A DNA stretch of 64,000 bases from positions 62,001 to 126,000 of the forward strand of contig JABJHR010000011.1 of assembly GCA_018661705.1 (NCBI GenBank), read 5' to 3'. Below, piece after piece: positions 19,559-28,344 of the stretch. This DNA is from Candidatus Woesearchaeota archaeon (GTDB taxonomy: Archaea; Nanobdellota; Nanobdellia; Woesearchaeales; DSVV01). Under the pieces are notes generated by a model. That model worked only from the letters and a program-made list of their open reading frames with translations. It was not told where the DNA came from and ran no database searches. Made by a program: the position numbers and the translations under genes. Positions within the stretch are counted from its first letter, which is position 1. The number at the start of each line of letters is the position of its first letter.

Positions 19559-19882
19559 TCACCTATTACTTGTTAATAACATGTTTACATACATATTTTC
19601 TTTAATTGGATTTTTTGTACCTGCTGAATATAATGCGGTATTACCATTGTTAGGAAGATATTTTTTGCCAGTAGAACCAAAATTATCCTTTCTGTACAAA
19701 TTTCCTGTTTTTGCCATTGGGTCTTGCCCTGGTAAGACTGATGAATGTAATCTAACTGCACCACCAGCTTCATATCTTGTAGGAGAAGCCCCATAGTTAG
19801 CAGACATACCATTACCATGACTAGTGTATTCCCTTAATGGGCTTGGGTCTGTGCTCCCTATTGGACTTGTATAAGTTGACAT
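19559..19882 (-). CDS. Small Gly/Ser/Asn/Tyr-rich protein, first gene of the metallopeptidase operon
   Basis: 107 residues without a hydrophobic segment, rich in Ser, Gly, Asn, Tyr and Pro (for example SPIGSTDPSPLREYTSHGNG). GGTGA precedes the ATG, and the TGA stop is part of the ribosome site of the following peptide gene, so the three genes form one operon. No domain is recognised. The composition suggests a disordered or structural protein. Confidence 0.65.
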   Translation of the reverse strand: MSTYTSPIGSTDPSPLREYTSHGNGMSANYGASPTRYEAGGAVRLHSSVLPGQDPMAKTGNLYRKDNFGSTGKKYLPNNGNTALYSAGTKNPIKENMYVNMLLTSNR

Positions 19883-20062
19883 AATTTCACCTTGGATTGT
19901 GTCTAGGACACATAAATCACAATACTATAATATAGGCAAAACCCATTTATAAAGAAACTCAAGAAAGAACACCCACAAATGCGACAAAAAAGTCATAACC
20001 CACACATAATACCATTAAAATAACCCCCATTTATGTAACAAAAACAGATTTCACTAATATGG
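19883..20062. promoter_or_regulatory. Leader of the metallopeptidase operon with a 15-nt palindrome
   Basis: On the minus strand a TATA-like TTTATAAATGGG (about 19945-19956) is followed by a perfect palindrome TGTGTC-TAG-GACACA at 19898-19912, just before the ribosome site of the first gene. The palindrome could be an operator or an mRNA hairpin controlling ribosome access. The remaining bases up to about 20060 show nothing recognisable. Confidence 0.45.
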
Positions 20063-20220
20063 ACCCGGTGCAGTCAACTTAAGTGTCCTGCCAATCAATT
20101 TCATCCCACCAAACACAATGCTTTGCTAGTATATGGTGAGTAACAAAAGGTCTTACGAATCAAATTGTGAAATTGATAAAAAACAGGCAATGACACTTAA
20201 GTTGACTAGATCTATGGGCC
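20063..20220. repeat. Palindromic element with 16-bp perfect arms upstream of ppdK
   Basis: AGTCAACTTAAGTGTC at 20072-20087 is inverted exactly at 20192-20207. The homology continues imperfectly outwards (GGACCC against GGGCCC) and inwards (TGCC..ATCAATTTCA on both sides), giving a stem about 50 bp long around a 60-nt loop. There is no gene inside. A similar half-site (CACTTAAATTGAC) appears near 34286. It could be a miniature inverted-repeat element or a structured leader for ppdK, which starts 70 nt downstream. Confidence 0.6.
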
Positions 20221-20288
20221 CAAGTATAATCAAATATATAAATAATGATTATCAAAAGAATGAAACGTGACAATAGGAGGTCTGAAAA

Positions 20289-22907
20289 ATGACAAAATAT
20301 GTGTATTTATTTGAAGAAGGAAATAAAGATATGAAAGAAATTTTAGGAGGAAAAGGTGCTAATTTAGCAGAGATGGCTAATTTAGGAGTTCCAGTTCCAC
20401 CAGGATTTACAATTACAACTGAAGCTTGCAGATTCTTTAGCGAACATAAAGGAAAATATCCAGAGGGAATGATTGAAGCTGTGAAAAAATGCTTAGCAAA
20501 AATTGAAAAAAAAGTTGGTAAGAAATTTGGAGATAAAAAAGATCCATTACTTTTTTCTGTAAGATCAGGAGCAGCTGTATCAATGCCAGGAATGATGGAC
20601 ACTGTTCTAAATCTAGGATTAACAGATGAAACAACAGAAGCATTAGCTGCAAAAACAGGAAATGTAAGGTTTGCGTATGATGCATACAGAAGATTCTTGC
20701 AAATGTTTGGAGACGTTGTTGTTGGTCTTAAACATCATGATTTTGAAAAAGCTCTGCAAGACGTAAAAGATTCAAAAGGAGTAAAAACAGATGTTGAATT
20801 AGATGCAGATGATCTTAAAGAAGTTGTCAAAAAATATAAAAAAATCTATGAAAAAGCTGGAAAAAGTTTTCCACAAGACCCATTTGAACAATTAATGATG
20901 GGAACTAATGCTGTTTTCAGTTCATGGAGTAATCCAAGAGCTGTTGCATACAGAAAACTTAATCATATCAAAGGATTAATTGGAACTGCCGTAAATGCAC
21001 AAGTGATGGTATTTGGTAATATGGGTGATACATCAGGAACTGGAGTTGCGTTTACAAGAGATCCTTCAACTGGTGAAAATAAATTCTATGGAGAATATTT
21101 AATTAATGCTCAAGGAGAAGATGTTGTTGCAGGTATAAGAACACCAAAACCAATTTCTAGACTAGAAAAACAAATGCCAGAACAATACAAAGAACTTGTT
21201 AAGATTTACAAAAAATTAGAACATCACTACAAAGACATACAAGATATTGAGTTTACAATCCAAGAAGGGAAATTGTTTATGCTACAAACAAGGACTGGAA
21301 AAAGAACAGCAGAAGCTGCAGTAAGAATTGCAATGGAAATGTTAGATGAAAAATTAATAAACGAAAAAACTGCAATTTTAAGAGTAGCCCCAGAACAATT
21401 AGATCAACTATTACATAAACAATTAGATCCAAAAGCAAAAGAATCTGCAGCCTTATTAGGAAAAGGTTTACCTGCATCTCCAGGAGCAGCTGTTGGAGAA
21501 GTTGTTTTTACAGCAAACAGAGCAGTTGAAATGAAAAATGCAGGAGAAAAAGTGATTCTTGTAAGAACTGAAACATCTCCCGAAGATATTATGGGAATGG
21601 ATGCTGCGCAAGGTATTTTTACTTCAAGAGGAGGAATGACCTCTCATGCGGCTGTTGTAGCCAGAGGAATGGGCAAATGTTGTGTTGCTGGTTGTGGAGA
21701 TGCAATTATTAATGAAAAAGAAAAGTCATTAAAGATTGCAGGCAAGCAATTCAAAGAAGGTGATTTTATAACATTAGATGGAACAACTGGAGAACTTTTT
21801 GAAGGAAAATTAGCAACTGTTGATCCAGAATTATCAGGCAACTTTGCAAAGTTAATGAAGTTTGCAGATAAATACAGAAAACTAAAAATAAGAACAAATG
21901 CAGATACACCAAAAGATGCTACAAAAGCAATTGAATTTGGTGCAGAAGGTATTGGACTTTGTAGAACAGAACACATGTTCTTTGAAGGAGAAAGAATTAA
22001 AGCAGTAAGAGAAATGATTCTTGCAGATAGTCTCGAGATGAGAAAAAAAGCAATTGATAAATTATTACCTTATCAAAAACAAGACTTTAAAGGTTTATTT
22101 GAAGTAATGGGATCAAAACCAGTAACAATCAGATTATTAGATCCACCATTACATGAGTTTTTACCACATGAAGAAAAAGAACAAAAAGAAATTGCAAAAG
22201 ACATGGGCGTTACTTTTGAAACAATTAAACAAAAAATGTCAGAACTTCATGAATTAAATCCTATGTTAGGTCATCGAGGATGCAGATTAGGAATTACTTA
22301 TCCAGAAATTTCAGAGATGCAAACAAGAGCAATAATTCAAGCAGCTCTTGAAGTAAAAAAAGAAAAAAAGTTAGATGTAAAACCTGAAATTATGGTACCA
22401 TTAGTTGGAACAGTCGGAGAATTAGAAAACCAAGCAAAAGTTATCAGAAGAATTGCTGATGAAGAAATTGAAAAATCAGGAGATAAATTAAAATATATGG
22501 TTGGAACTATGATTGAAGTTCCAAGAGCAGCTGTAACAGCAGAAGAAATTGGTAAAGTTGCAGAATTTTTTAGTTTTGGAACAAATGATCTTACACAAAT
22601 GGGTTGTGGTTTTTCAAGAGACGATGCAGGAAGCTTTTTAACAGAATATGTTGAAAAAGGAATCTATGACAAAGACCCATTCCAAGTTTTAGATCAAAAA
22701 GGTATTGGAAAATTAATAGAACTAGCAGTTGAAGGAGGGAAAAAAGCAAGACCTGATATTAAATTAGGAATTTGTGGAGAACATGGTGGTGAGCCAAGCT
22801 CAGTTGAGTTCTGTCACAGAATTGGTCTAAGCTATGTTAGTTGTTCACCTTTTAGAGTACCAATTGCAAAGTTAGCAGCAGCACAGGCAGTGTTGAAAGA
22901 GAAGTAA
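20289..22907 (+). CDS. ppdK: Pyruvate, phosphate dikinase
   Basis: 872 residues, full length. It interconverts pyruvate, ATP and phosphate with PEP, AMP and pyrophosphate. The ATP-grasp N-terminal domain begins [20 protein letters not shown]. The swivelling phospho-His domain has the catalytic [15 protein letters not shown] (His near residue 455). The PEP/pyruvate TIM barrel ends in FGTNDLTQM and [16 protein letters not shown] strong AGGAGG stands before the ATG. In an organism of reduced metabolism it could run glycolytically to save ATP or serve gluconeogenesis. The gene is monocistronic and convergent with the antiporter. Confidence 0.98.
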   Translation: MTKYVYLFEEGNKDMKEILGGKGANLAEMANLGVPVPPGFTITTEACRFFSEHKGKYPEGMIEAVKKCLAKIEKKVGKKFGDKKDPLLFSVRSGAAVSMPGMMDTVLNLGLTDETTEALAAKTGNVRFAYDAYRRFLQMFGDVVVGLKHHDFEKALQDVKDSKGVKTDVELDADDLKEVVKKYKKIYEKAGKSFPQDPFEQLMMGTNAVFSSWSNPRAVAYRKLNHIKGLIGTAVNAQVMVFGNMGDTSGTGVAFTRDPSTGENKFYGEYLINAQGEDVVAGIRTPKPISRLEKQMPEQYKELVKIYKKLEHHYKDIQDIEFTIQEGKLFMLQTRTGKRTAEAAVRIAMEMLDEKLINEKTAILRVAPEQLDQLLHKQLDPKAKESAALLGKGLPASPGAAVGEVVFTANRAVEMKNAGEKVILVRTETSPEDIMGMDAAQGIFTSRGGMTSHAAVVARGMGKCCVAGCGDAIINEKEKSLKIAGKQFKEGDFITLDGTTGELFEGKLATVDPELSGNFAKLMKFADKYRKLKIRTNADTPKDATKAIEFGAEGIGLCRTEHMFFEGERIKAVREMILADSLEMRKKAIDKLLPYQKQDFKGLFEVMGSKPVTIRLLDPPLHEFLPHEEKEQKEIAKDMGVTFETIKQKMSELHELNPMLGHRGCRLGITYPEISEMQTRAIIQAALEVKKEKKLDVKPEIMVPLVGTVGELENQAKVIRRIADEEIEKSGDKLKYMVGTMIEVPRAAVTAEEIGKVAEFFSFGTNDLTQMGCGFSRDDAGSFLTEYVEKGIYDKDPFQVLDQKGIGKLIELAVEGGKKARPDIKLGICGEHGGEPSSVEFCHRIGLSYVSCSPFRVPIAKLAAAQAVLKEK

Positions 22908-22921
22908 TAATTAAAGGGTCA

Positions 22922-23043
22922 TGGATTTTGAGTAGTGAGTCATGAGTTGGTTTTGAGTTAATTAGTATTGAAAAAACACTGCGAGACTCATAACTACTTA
23001 CTGATTACCAACTCACAACCCAGAACTCATTACTCAAAACTAA
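22922..23043. repeat. Long imperfect palindrome P2 (S23-hairpin family)
   Basis: The left half is made of TTTTGAGT, AGTGAGT and CATGAGTTGG units. The right half is the complement of the same units (CATAACTACTTACTGATTACC, ACTCAAAAC). It lies between the convergent ppdK and antiporter genes, starting just after the ppdK stop. It has no coding potential and may also act as a bidirectional terminator. Confidence 0.65.
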
Positions 23044-23045
23044 TT

Positions 23046-24221
23046 TCAGTACATTATCTTTCTATCGCTCTTTACCATTGCTCGGATTATTACTGGGAAG
23101 AGCATTGTTGTTAGGATTGCCATTATAATTACCGCACCATATACTTCATCAGGGATTAAGCCAGCTAATCTTGCAACCTCTGCAATAACTAATTCCATTG
23201 CTCCTCTTGAATTCATCCCCCAACCAATTAAATAACTTTGTTTCCAGCTAAGATCTGTTAATGGTTTTGCCATCAAAGTTCCAATTATTTTTCCTAACAT
23301 AGCAATTACAACAATAAAAACAACTAATCCAAAATGTTGTATTAATACAGCATAATCAAAATGTAACCCAATATTAATAAAAAAGAAAGGAATAATTAAA
23401 CCAAAAGTAACAACCTTAAATTCAGTTACTTCTTCATAATGTTTTTTTAGAATCTTTTGCTTGTGATGAATAATATTAATAATTGCACCTGCAATAAATG
23501 CACCAATAATTGGTCCTAAACCTAGCTGAGTAGAAATAATTGCAATTGTCAATGCAATGATTACTAAAAAGGCAAAATCAGCTGTTTTTGTTTTTTCTAT
23601 TTGTATTAAATTAATTATTTTTGGGATTGCTTTGTATGCTAAATAGGTAATAATAATAAATGAAAGAATTTCAATTGGAAACCAAATTAATTTTGCAAGT
23701 GATTTTTGAGCAAGTATTAGTATTAGAGATAAAAAACCAACACCATACAAATCATCAATAATTCCTGCCCCAAGCATTACAGTTCCAACTTTTGTGTTAA
23801 GTGCTTTCATATCTAATAAAACCTTTAATGTTGTTCCTACTGCAGAAATTGATAAGCAAACACCCAATACAAAGGCAGTGGAAGTTGAATAACCAATATA
23901 CTTCATTAATCCAAAACCAAGAAGAAATGGAATAGCTGCCCCATATGTTGCAATTGCAAAAGAATCTTTTTCTGCTTTAATTAATTTTTTTATATTTATT
24001 TCTAAACCTGCAAGAAATAATAAGAATATTATTCCTAGTGTAGAAAGAAATTCTATATTTAGTAGTATTTTCCCTTCAAAAGCTGGTCTGAATAAAGGCA
24101 ACCCTAGAATAAGGCCTGCAAAGATTGGACCTAAAACCTTGGGATAATTAAATCTATAGAAAACCTCTGATAATAGGAATGAAAGTGCCAAACAGATTAA
24201 TATTACTAATAGGAAATCCAT
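23046..24221 (-). CDS. Cation/proton antiporter, CPA2 (KefB-like) family
   Basis: 391 residues with about 11-12 hydrophobic helices across the whole length. Typical CPA2 segments are present: FLAGLEINIKKL, the unwound-helix region GAGIIDDLYGVGFLSLIL with the paired aspartates of the ion site, and LGPIIGAFIAGAII. The C-terminal nucleotide-binding TrkA-N domain of larger relatives is absent, so this is the membrane core only. It probably exchanges Na+ or K+ for protons. It follows the 804-residue protein gene, whose stop codon lies in its ribosome site (GGTGATATGAAG). Confidence 0.92.
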   Translation of the reverse strand: MDFLLVILICLALSFLLSEVFYRFNYPKVLGPIFAGLILGLPLFRPAFEGKILLNIEFLSTLGIIFLLFLAGLEINIKKLIKAEKDSFAIATYGAAIPFLLGFGLMKYIGYSTSTAFVLGVCLSISAVGTTLKVLLDMKALNTKVGTVMLGAGIIDDLYGVGFLSLILILAQKSLAKLIWFPIEILSFIIITYLAYKAIPKIINLIQIEKTKTADFAFLVIIALTIAIISTQLGLGPIIGAFIAGAIINIIHHKQKILKKHYEEVTEFKVVTFGLIIPFFFINIGLHFDYAVLIQHFGLVVFIVVIAMLGKIIGTLMAKPLTDLSWKQSYLIGWGMNSRGAMELVIAEVARLAGLIPDEVYGAVIIMAILTTMLFPVIIRAMVKSDRKIMY

Positions 24222-24229
24222 TCTTCATA

Positions 24230-26644
24230 TCACCTGTGTTTTTTAAGTCGGTGTTGTAGTTTACCTATTTCTTCATCAACAACATCATCAAACCAACCTG
24301 CTTTTTCTAATTCTTTTCTTACTGCAAACAAGTTTTTCTTTTGTAATATTTTTTGTTTAAGATATGATCTTAAATGTGTATAATCTAAACTTGGCATAGG
24401 AACTTGTTTAATTTTTACAGCCAGATCTGCTTCTTCATCAACATCAGTTTTATCCTTGGTTTTTTTGAAAAACATAATCTTGCTGAACCATGATTTCTTT
24501 TTTGTTAATTTTCTTTTTTGTTGCCACCTATACCTAATCCCTAAAATAATATCTCTTGTTTTCTGATAACTAAAGAAAAGAATAAATATTAAGAACAATG
24601 CAAATAATGTGTATATAATGTAAGTGTATTGGCCAGCATTTTCTTTAACTTTAGCTAATATTGTTTTAACTGTAGACGTAATCTTCTCTTTAATTTGAGA
24701 TTCTGATTCAGATGTCTCTTCTTGAGAATTTGCAAGTGGAGTTTCTTCTGTTTCGCCTTGACCAGATGTTGATTCATTAGTATCTAGATCAGATTCATCT
24801 GATTTTTCTTCAACATCTTCTATCAAGCCAACACTTATGCTTTTATTTGGTAGATCATAAGTTTTTTCAAACTTATCATAAACTGCTCCAAGTTCATCGT
24901 AATATTTAATTGTTGTTTTAAGTTCTAAATCATAGCCAAGCTCCATTAAACGCTTAGCATCAATCTGAAAATTTTTGTAAAAACCTTCACTAACTAACAT
25001 ATAATAATCTTCATCATCTATTTTTTGTTCATACTCAAACCCTGGAGCAGTTACAAAAAAATAAACTTCCTCAGGATAATTAGGAGTAGCAGCAGTTTGG
25101 ATAGGATTTATTTTTAAAGTAACATCATAAATATCGCCGATTAATTCTTCAGTACTATAAGCTAATTCAAATTTTTCAGAATCATATCTACGCTTAACCA
25201 TAATTGGTTTAATCACTTCAAATTCAAAAATATCTCCTGTTTCAACTTGGTAAGACCCCCAAAATCTAATATCGTGTTTTTTATCAAGCTCAACATCAGG
25301 TGCTTCTATTTTAAACTCTTTTACCATTTTATTTTTCATTTGTGGAACATTAGTAGAAAATTCTTTTAAATCAAACATATCAGATTTAAGGTATGCAAGA
25401 ACATTTTTTGCTTCAAATGTTTCTACATTCTCTAGATATGCTGTGAGAGTAAATGTCCTACCACTGTAGATATTATCTTTACTTAATACAATTGTAGGTA
25501 TTAGTTCATCATAATTAATGTTAAGCTCTTGAATATATTCGTTTTGACCAGAATATTTACTATTTTCAAAACTCCAATCAACTACAACCTTGAATTCAGA
25601 ATCAATTAATTTGTTTATATCTCCTTTGAATATGAATAATTTTGAATGATCTGCAGCTAATTTCCCTTTCCAAGAATAAGAATTATCAGGAGAAGATAAA
25701 GAAGAAGAAGAAGAAGTCGAAGATAATTCTGTAAGAGAATTTGAAAAGGATTTAATTTTCAAATTTTCTGGTGGATAAATCTTTAAGTTTTTTATATCAA
25801 TTAAATTATCTTCAAAATTTGTAATTAAAGTAATTGTGGCTTCAATGTCATCATTAAGATCTGCTTCTTCCTTGTTTAAATTAAAGTTAATATCAATTAA
25901 GGGGTTTAGTTCAAGAGAAACTGCAGAAACTGTTTCTGAAAACTCTTTATCTGCACCGTATGTAACAATTCCTGGTTCTGTTGCAATTATACCCTCTTTT
26001 GCCCAATACCATGGAATTAATGTATAATAAAGTTTCATGGTTGTATCTATATCAATTTGTCCATACCAATAAACATGATTTGCTTTTTTTTGTGTTGTAA
26101 CTAATCTTTTATCACCAACCCCATATCTTAAATCATCTTTCATAACAAAGTAATAGGGTAATTTTTCAGAATATTCAACAAAACCTTTTGCCTTTCCAGA
26201 GTTTGTTAATGAAACTTCAAAATTAATTTCTTCACCTAAAGAAATATTCTCTTCATTAGAAATAATTTCTTTACTAATAGAAACAGATGGTTTAACAACT
26301 GTGATTTCAATTTTATACTCGTAAATTAAAGCATCTGTAATGTTTGCTTCTTCTTCTTCAATCAAAGTTTTGTTAAGATAAGTGAGATCGTAATCTTTAA
26401 ATCTAATGGTATTATTAATATCTATGTGGCTTATTCCAAATTTATTTGATTTAATTATTAATTCATCATAAAGGAGTTTGTCTTCAAGTCTATAAGGCTC
26501 AAAAGTAATATAATCATCATTAATACTAATTTTTTGATGAGCTTTAACTGATCCTTCAAAGTCAGCTGCAAAAACAGAGGTAGATATAACTATTAAAACT
26601 GTTAAGAATGCGATTACTATGAAAGTTAACCCTAATTTTCGCAT
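24230..26644 (-). CDS. Large surface protein: signal peptide, beta-rich ectodomains, membrane helix, cytoplasmic helical repeat
   Basis: 804 residues. An N-terminal signal peptide (LGLTFIVIAFLTVLIVISTS, then VFAADFEG) leads to about 620 residues of beta-rich exported repeats. These resemble CARDB/DUF11-like adhesive modules (for example SLTNSGKAKGFVEYSEKLPY). A Ser/Glu/Thr-rich stalk, one membrane helix (YTYIIYTLFALFLIFILFFS) and a basic cytoplasmic tail follow. The last 45 residues are one copy of the helical repeat found twice in the 14074-14811 protein. It is probably a cell-surface or adhesion protein with a cytoplasmic docking tail. GAGGTG precedes the ATG. It lies downstream of the chemotaxis genes. 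Confidence 0.82.
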   Translation of the reverse strand: MRKLGLTFIVIAFLTVLIVISTSVFAADFEGSVKAHQKISINDDYITFEPYRLEDKLLYDELIIKSNKFGISHIDINNTIRFKDYDLTYLNKTLIEEEEANITDALIYEYKIEITVVKPSVSISKEIISNEENISLGEEINFEVSLTNSGKAKGFVEYSEKLPYYFVMKDDLRYGVGDKRLVTTQKKANHVYWYGQIDIDTTMKLYYTLIPWYWAKEGIIATEPGIVTYGADKEFSETVSAVSLELNPLIDINFNLNKEEADLNDDIEATITLITNFEDNLIDIKNLKIYPPENLKIKSFSNSLTELSSTSSSSSLSSPDNSYSWKGKLAADHSKLFIFKGDINKLIDSEFKVVVDWSFENSKYSGQNEYIQELNINYDELIPTIVLSKDNIYSGRTFTLTAYLENVETFEAKNVLAYLKSDMFDLKEFSTNVPQMKNKMVKEFKIEAPDVELDKKHDIRFWGSYQVETGDIFEFEVIKPIMVKRRYDSEKFELAYSTEELIGDIYDVTLKINPIQTAATPNYPEEVYFFVTAPGFEYEQKIDDEDYYMLVSEGFYKNFQIDAKRLMELGYDLELKTTIKYYDELGAVYDKFEKTYDLPNKSISVGLIEDVEEKSDESDLDTNESTSGQGETEETPLANSQEETSESESQIKEKITSTVKTILAKVKENAGQYTYIIYTLFALFLIFILFFSYQKTRDIILGIRYRWQQKRKLTKKKSWFSKIMFFKKTKDKTDVDEEADLAVKIKQVPMPSLDYTHLRSYLKQKILQKKNLFAVRKELEKAGWFDDVVDEEIGKLQHRLKKHR

Positions 26645-26685
26645 GTTACACCTCTTTTTTTAGTTGAAAAAATATTAAAAAATGA

Positions 26686-27060
26686 TTACTCTGAACATTC
26701 ACCTTCAAGATTATGTCCATCGCCTGTAAACGTATATGTTGAATCAGTAACAGTATCATTGTAAACAATTGAAATATTTACACTAAAACTATCTCCGCCA
26801 TTACATAATGAACTAAACTCATTATCTGCACTAAATGTTACGGTTTCACCAGCAGTTAAAATTTGACCAGTTGTATCTAAATCAACTCCATTTAAAGCAA
26901 TTGTACCAACTGAGATAGTATCCTTAAAGTTATTTCTAACTAACAATGTTGCTGCACCATCAGAAGTTTCTATAATCTCTTTATAACCTTCTTTATTAAG
27001 AACATTAACTAAAATTTTTCTCATAAAAGCAGAATCATCTGCAAGTAAAATCTTTGCCAT
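26686..27060 (-). CDS. Chimeric protein: first ~35 residues of a CheY-like receiver fused to a pilin-like tail
   Basis: 124 residues. Residues 1-35 (KILLADDSAFMRKILVNVLN...) match the first strand and helix of a receiver and closely resemble the neighbouring CheY. From about residue 36 the chain turns into LLVRNNFKDTISVGTIALNG and a beta-rich Thr/Asn/Gly sequence ending with a Cys pair, like the C-terminal domain of archaeal type IV pilin or other secreted proteins. The phosphorylation Asp and the rest of the receiver are missing. A normal GGTGA site precedes the ATG. This could be a gene fusion by deletion (junction near 26955) or an assembly join. Confidence 0.7.
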   Translation of the reverse strand: MAKILLADDSAFMRKILVNVLNKEGYKEIIETSDGAATLLVRNNFKDTISVGTIALNGVDLDTTGQILTAGETVTFSADNEFSSLCNGGDSFSVNISIVYNDTVTDSTYTFTGDGHNLEGECSE

Positions 27061-27110
27061 ATTTTCACCTTCTATTTTTTTATTAATTGTTAATTACTTT
27101 AAATATGAAT

Positions 27111-27470
27111 TTATTTTAAAATTGTCTTAATTGGATCTAATAGCTTTTTTTGTGTAACAGGTTTCATGATATATGCTTTTGCACCTAATTTCATACATTC
27201 ATCTACTGATTCTTGTCTTGTTACAATAGAAACAATAATAACTTTTACACGTGGATCTTCTTTTTTAAGCTTTTTAAAGCACTCAATACCATCCATCCCA
27301 GGTAACCTTAAATCCAGTAAAACCAAATCTGGTTTTTCTTTTTTGAAAAGTTCAATACCTTCTTCCCCTGTTTCTGCCTCAACAACCTCTTTATAGTTGC
27401 CTTTAGCAAGCATGTTAATTATGGCTTTTCTTTCAAAAGCTGAATCTTCAATAGTCATGATTTTTGACAT
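27111..27470 (-). CDS. cheY: CheY-like single-domain response regulator
   Basis: 119 residues forming one receiver domain. The acidic residues E8/D9, the phospho-acceptor D53 in LVLLDLRLPGMDG and the conserved Lys in the terminal MKPVTQKKL are all present. AGGTGTTAAC precedes the ATG. It lies between cheW and the CheY-pilin-like chimera in the MCP-CheW-CheY order. No CheA is in the window. The target (motor, pilus or other) cannot be read from the sequence. Confidence 0.94.
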   Translation of the reverse strand: MSKIMTIEDSAFERKAIINMLAKGNYKEVVEAETGEEGIELFKKEKPDLVLLDLRLPGMDGIECFKKLKKEDPRVKVIIVSIVTRQESVDECMKLGAKAYIMKPVTQKKLLDPIKTILK

Positions 27471-27610
27471 GTTAACACCTCATTGTTTTTCTTTCTATTA
27501 ATATAATCAAATAAATAATTAATACTATAAGATTTAGTATATTATATAAATGTTACTGTTTAAATTAGACTTAATTCAAATAAGTATGATTATTTTGACT
27601 TTTTTTTGGC

Positions 27611-28342
27611 TTACCTTACCTTTTTCTTAACTTTTTTTGGCTTTTCTTCTGATTTTACTTCTTGTTCAGGTTCTGCTTCTACTTTTTCAGGTTCTTTTGT
27701 TTCTGCTTCTGGAGCTGGTTGCTTTTCCTCAACTGTTCCTTTTATTTTTTCCTTGACTCCTTTGAAATGTTCCTGAAATCGCTTTTCAACTTCATCATCA
27801 GTTATTTTTGGTTTAGTTTCTTTCTTTTCTTGCTTTTCTACTTTTGTTTTCATTGATTTAGTTAACTCTGCCATCTCAACTAATTCTTTTTCAGACAAAA
27901 CTTTCATCAAATCTAACATAATAAGCAGTCTTTCTCCAACAATACCAACACCTCTTAAATAATCAGCATGTATTTTTGATGCAATTATACCAGGAGCTTT
28001 CTTAATATCATTCTGAGAAATTCTAAGAACTTCTGAAACTTCATCTACCAAAATACCAAAGCTATTATCTTCAACCTCTGATATGATAATATGGGTTCCT
28101 TTATGTTCATCTTCATTAAAAGTTCCAAATCTTTGAAGTAAATTAATAACAACAACTATTTTTCCACGAAGATTAATAATACCCTCAACAAAAGCAGGTG
28201 CATTTGGAACAGAAGTTACCTTATCTTTCTTGATGATTTCTCTAACTTCATGAATTTCTACACCATACTCTTCCTTACCAAGCTTAAAAACAACTAATTG
28301 AAGTTCTGTTTGCTTTGTTTCCGTTATTGTTTCTACAGACAT
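27611..28342 (-). CDS. cheW: CheW adaptor with long charged C-terminal extension
   Basis: 243 residues. The first ~155 are a complete CheW domain (VVFKLGKEEYGVEIHEVREI, INLRGKIVVVINL, GILVDEVSEVLRI), which links chemoreceptors to CheA. The last ~85 residues are a low-complexity Lys/Glu/Pro tail (PEPEQEVKSEEKPKKVKKK), unusual for CheW. The stop codon of the receptor gene upstream is embedded in its ribosome site (AAAGGTGAGTAATTATG), so translation is coupled. Confidence 0.94.
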   Translation of the reverse strand: MSVETITETKQTELQLVVFKLGKEEYGVEIHEVREIIKKDKVTSVPNAPAFVEGIINLRGKIVVVINLLQRFGTFNEDEHKGTHIIISEVEDNSFGILVDEVSEVLRISQNDIKKAPGIIASKIHADYLRGVGIVGERLLIMLDLMKVLSEKELVEMAELTKSMKTKVEKQEKKETKPKITDDEVEKRFQEHFKGVKEKIKGTVEEKQPAPEAETKEPEKVEAEPEQEVKSEEKPKKVKKKVR

Positions 28343-28344
28343 AA

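Noticed and set aside
19356-19562. Overlapping minus-strand frame of 68 codons over the Cys/Gly-rich peptide
   Set aside because: The 61-residue frame has the GGTGA site and the coupled ATGA stop/start; this one has neither and is Val/Gln-rich by frame shift of simple sequence.
20063-20220. Insertion sequence with transposase
   Set aside because: Terminal inverted arms are present but the interior of about 100 nt has no open frame, so at most a miniature element or regulatory fold is supported.
22922-23043. CRISPR array or leader
   Set aside because: The short units are degenerate, have no constant spacing and pair with each other across the centre; no cas gene is in the window.
26686-27060. 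Functional second CheY
   Set aside because: Only the first strand and helix of the receiver are present; the phospho-acceptor Asp and conserved Lys are absent.
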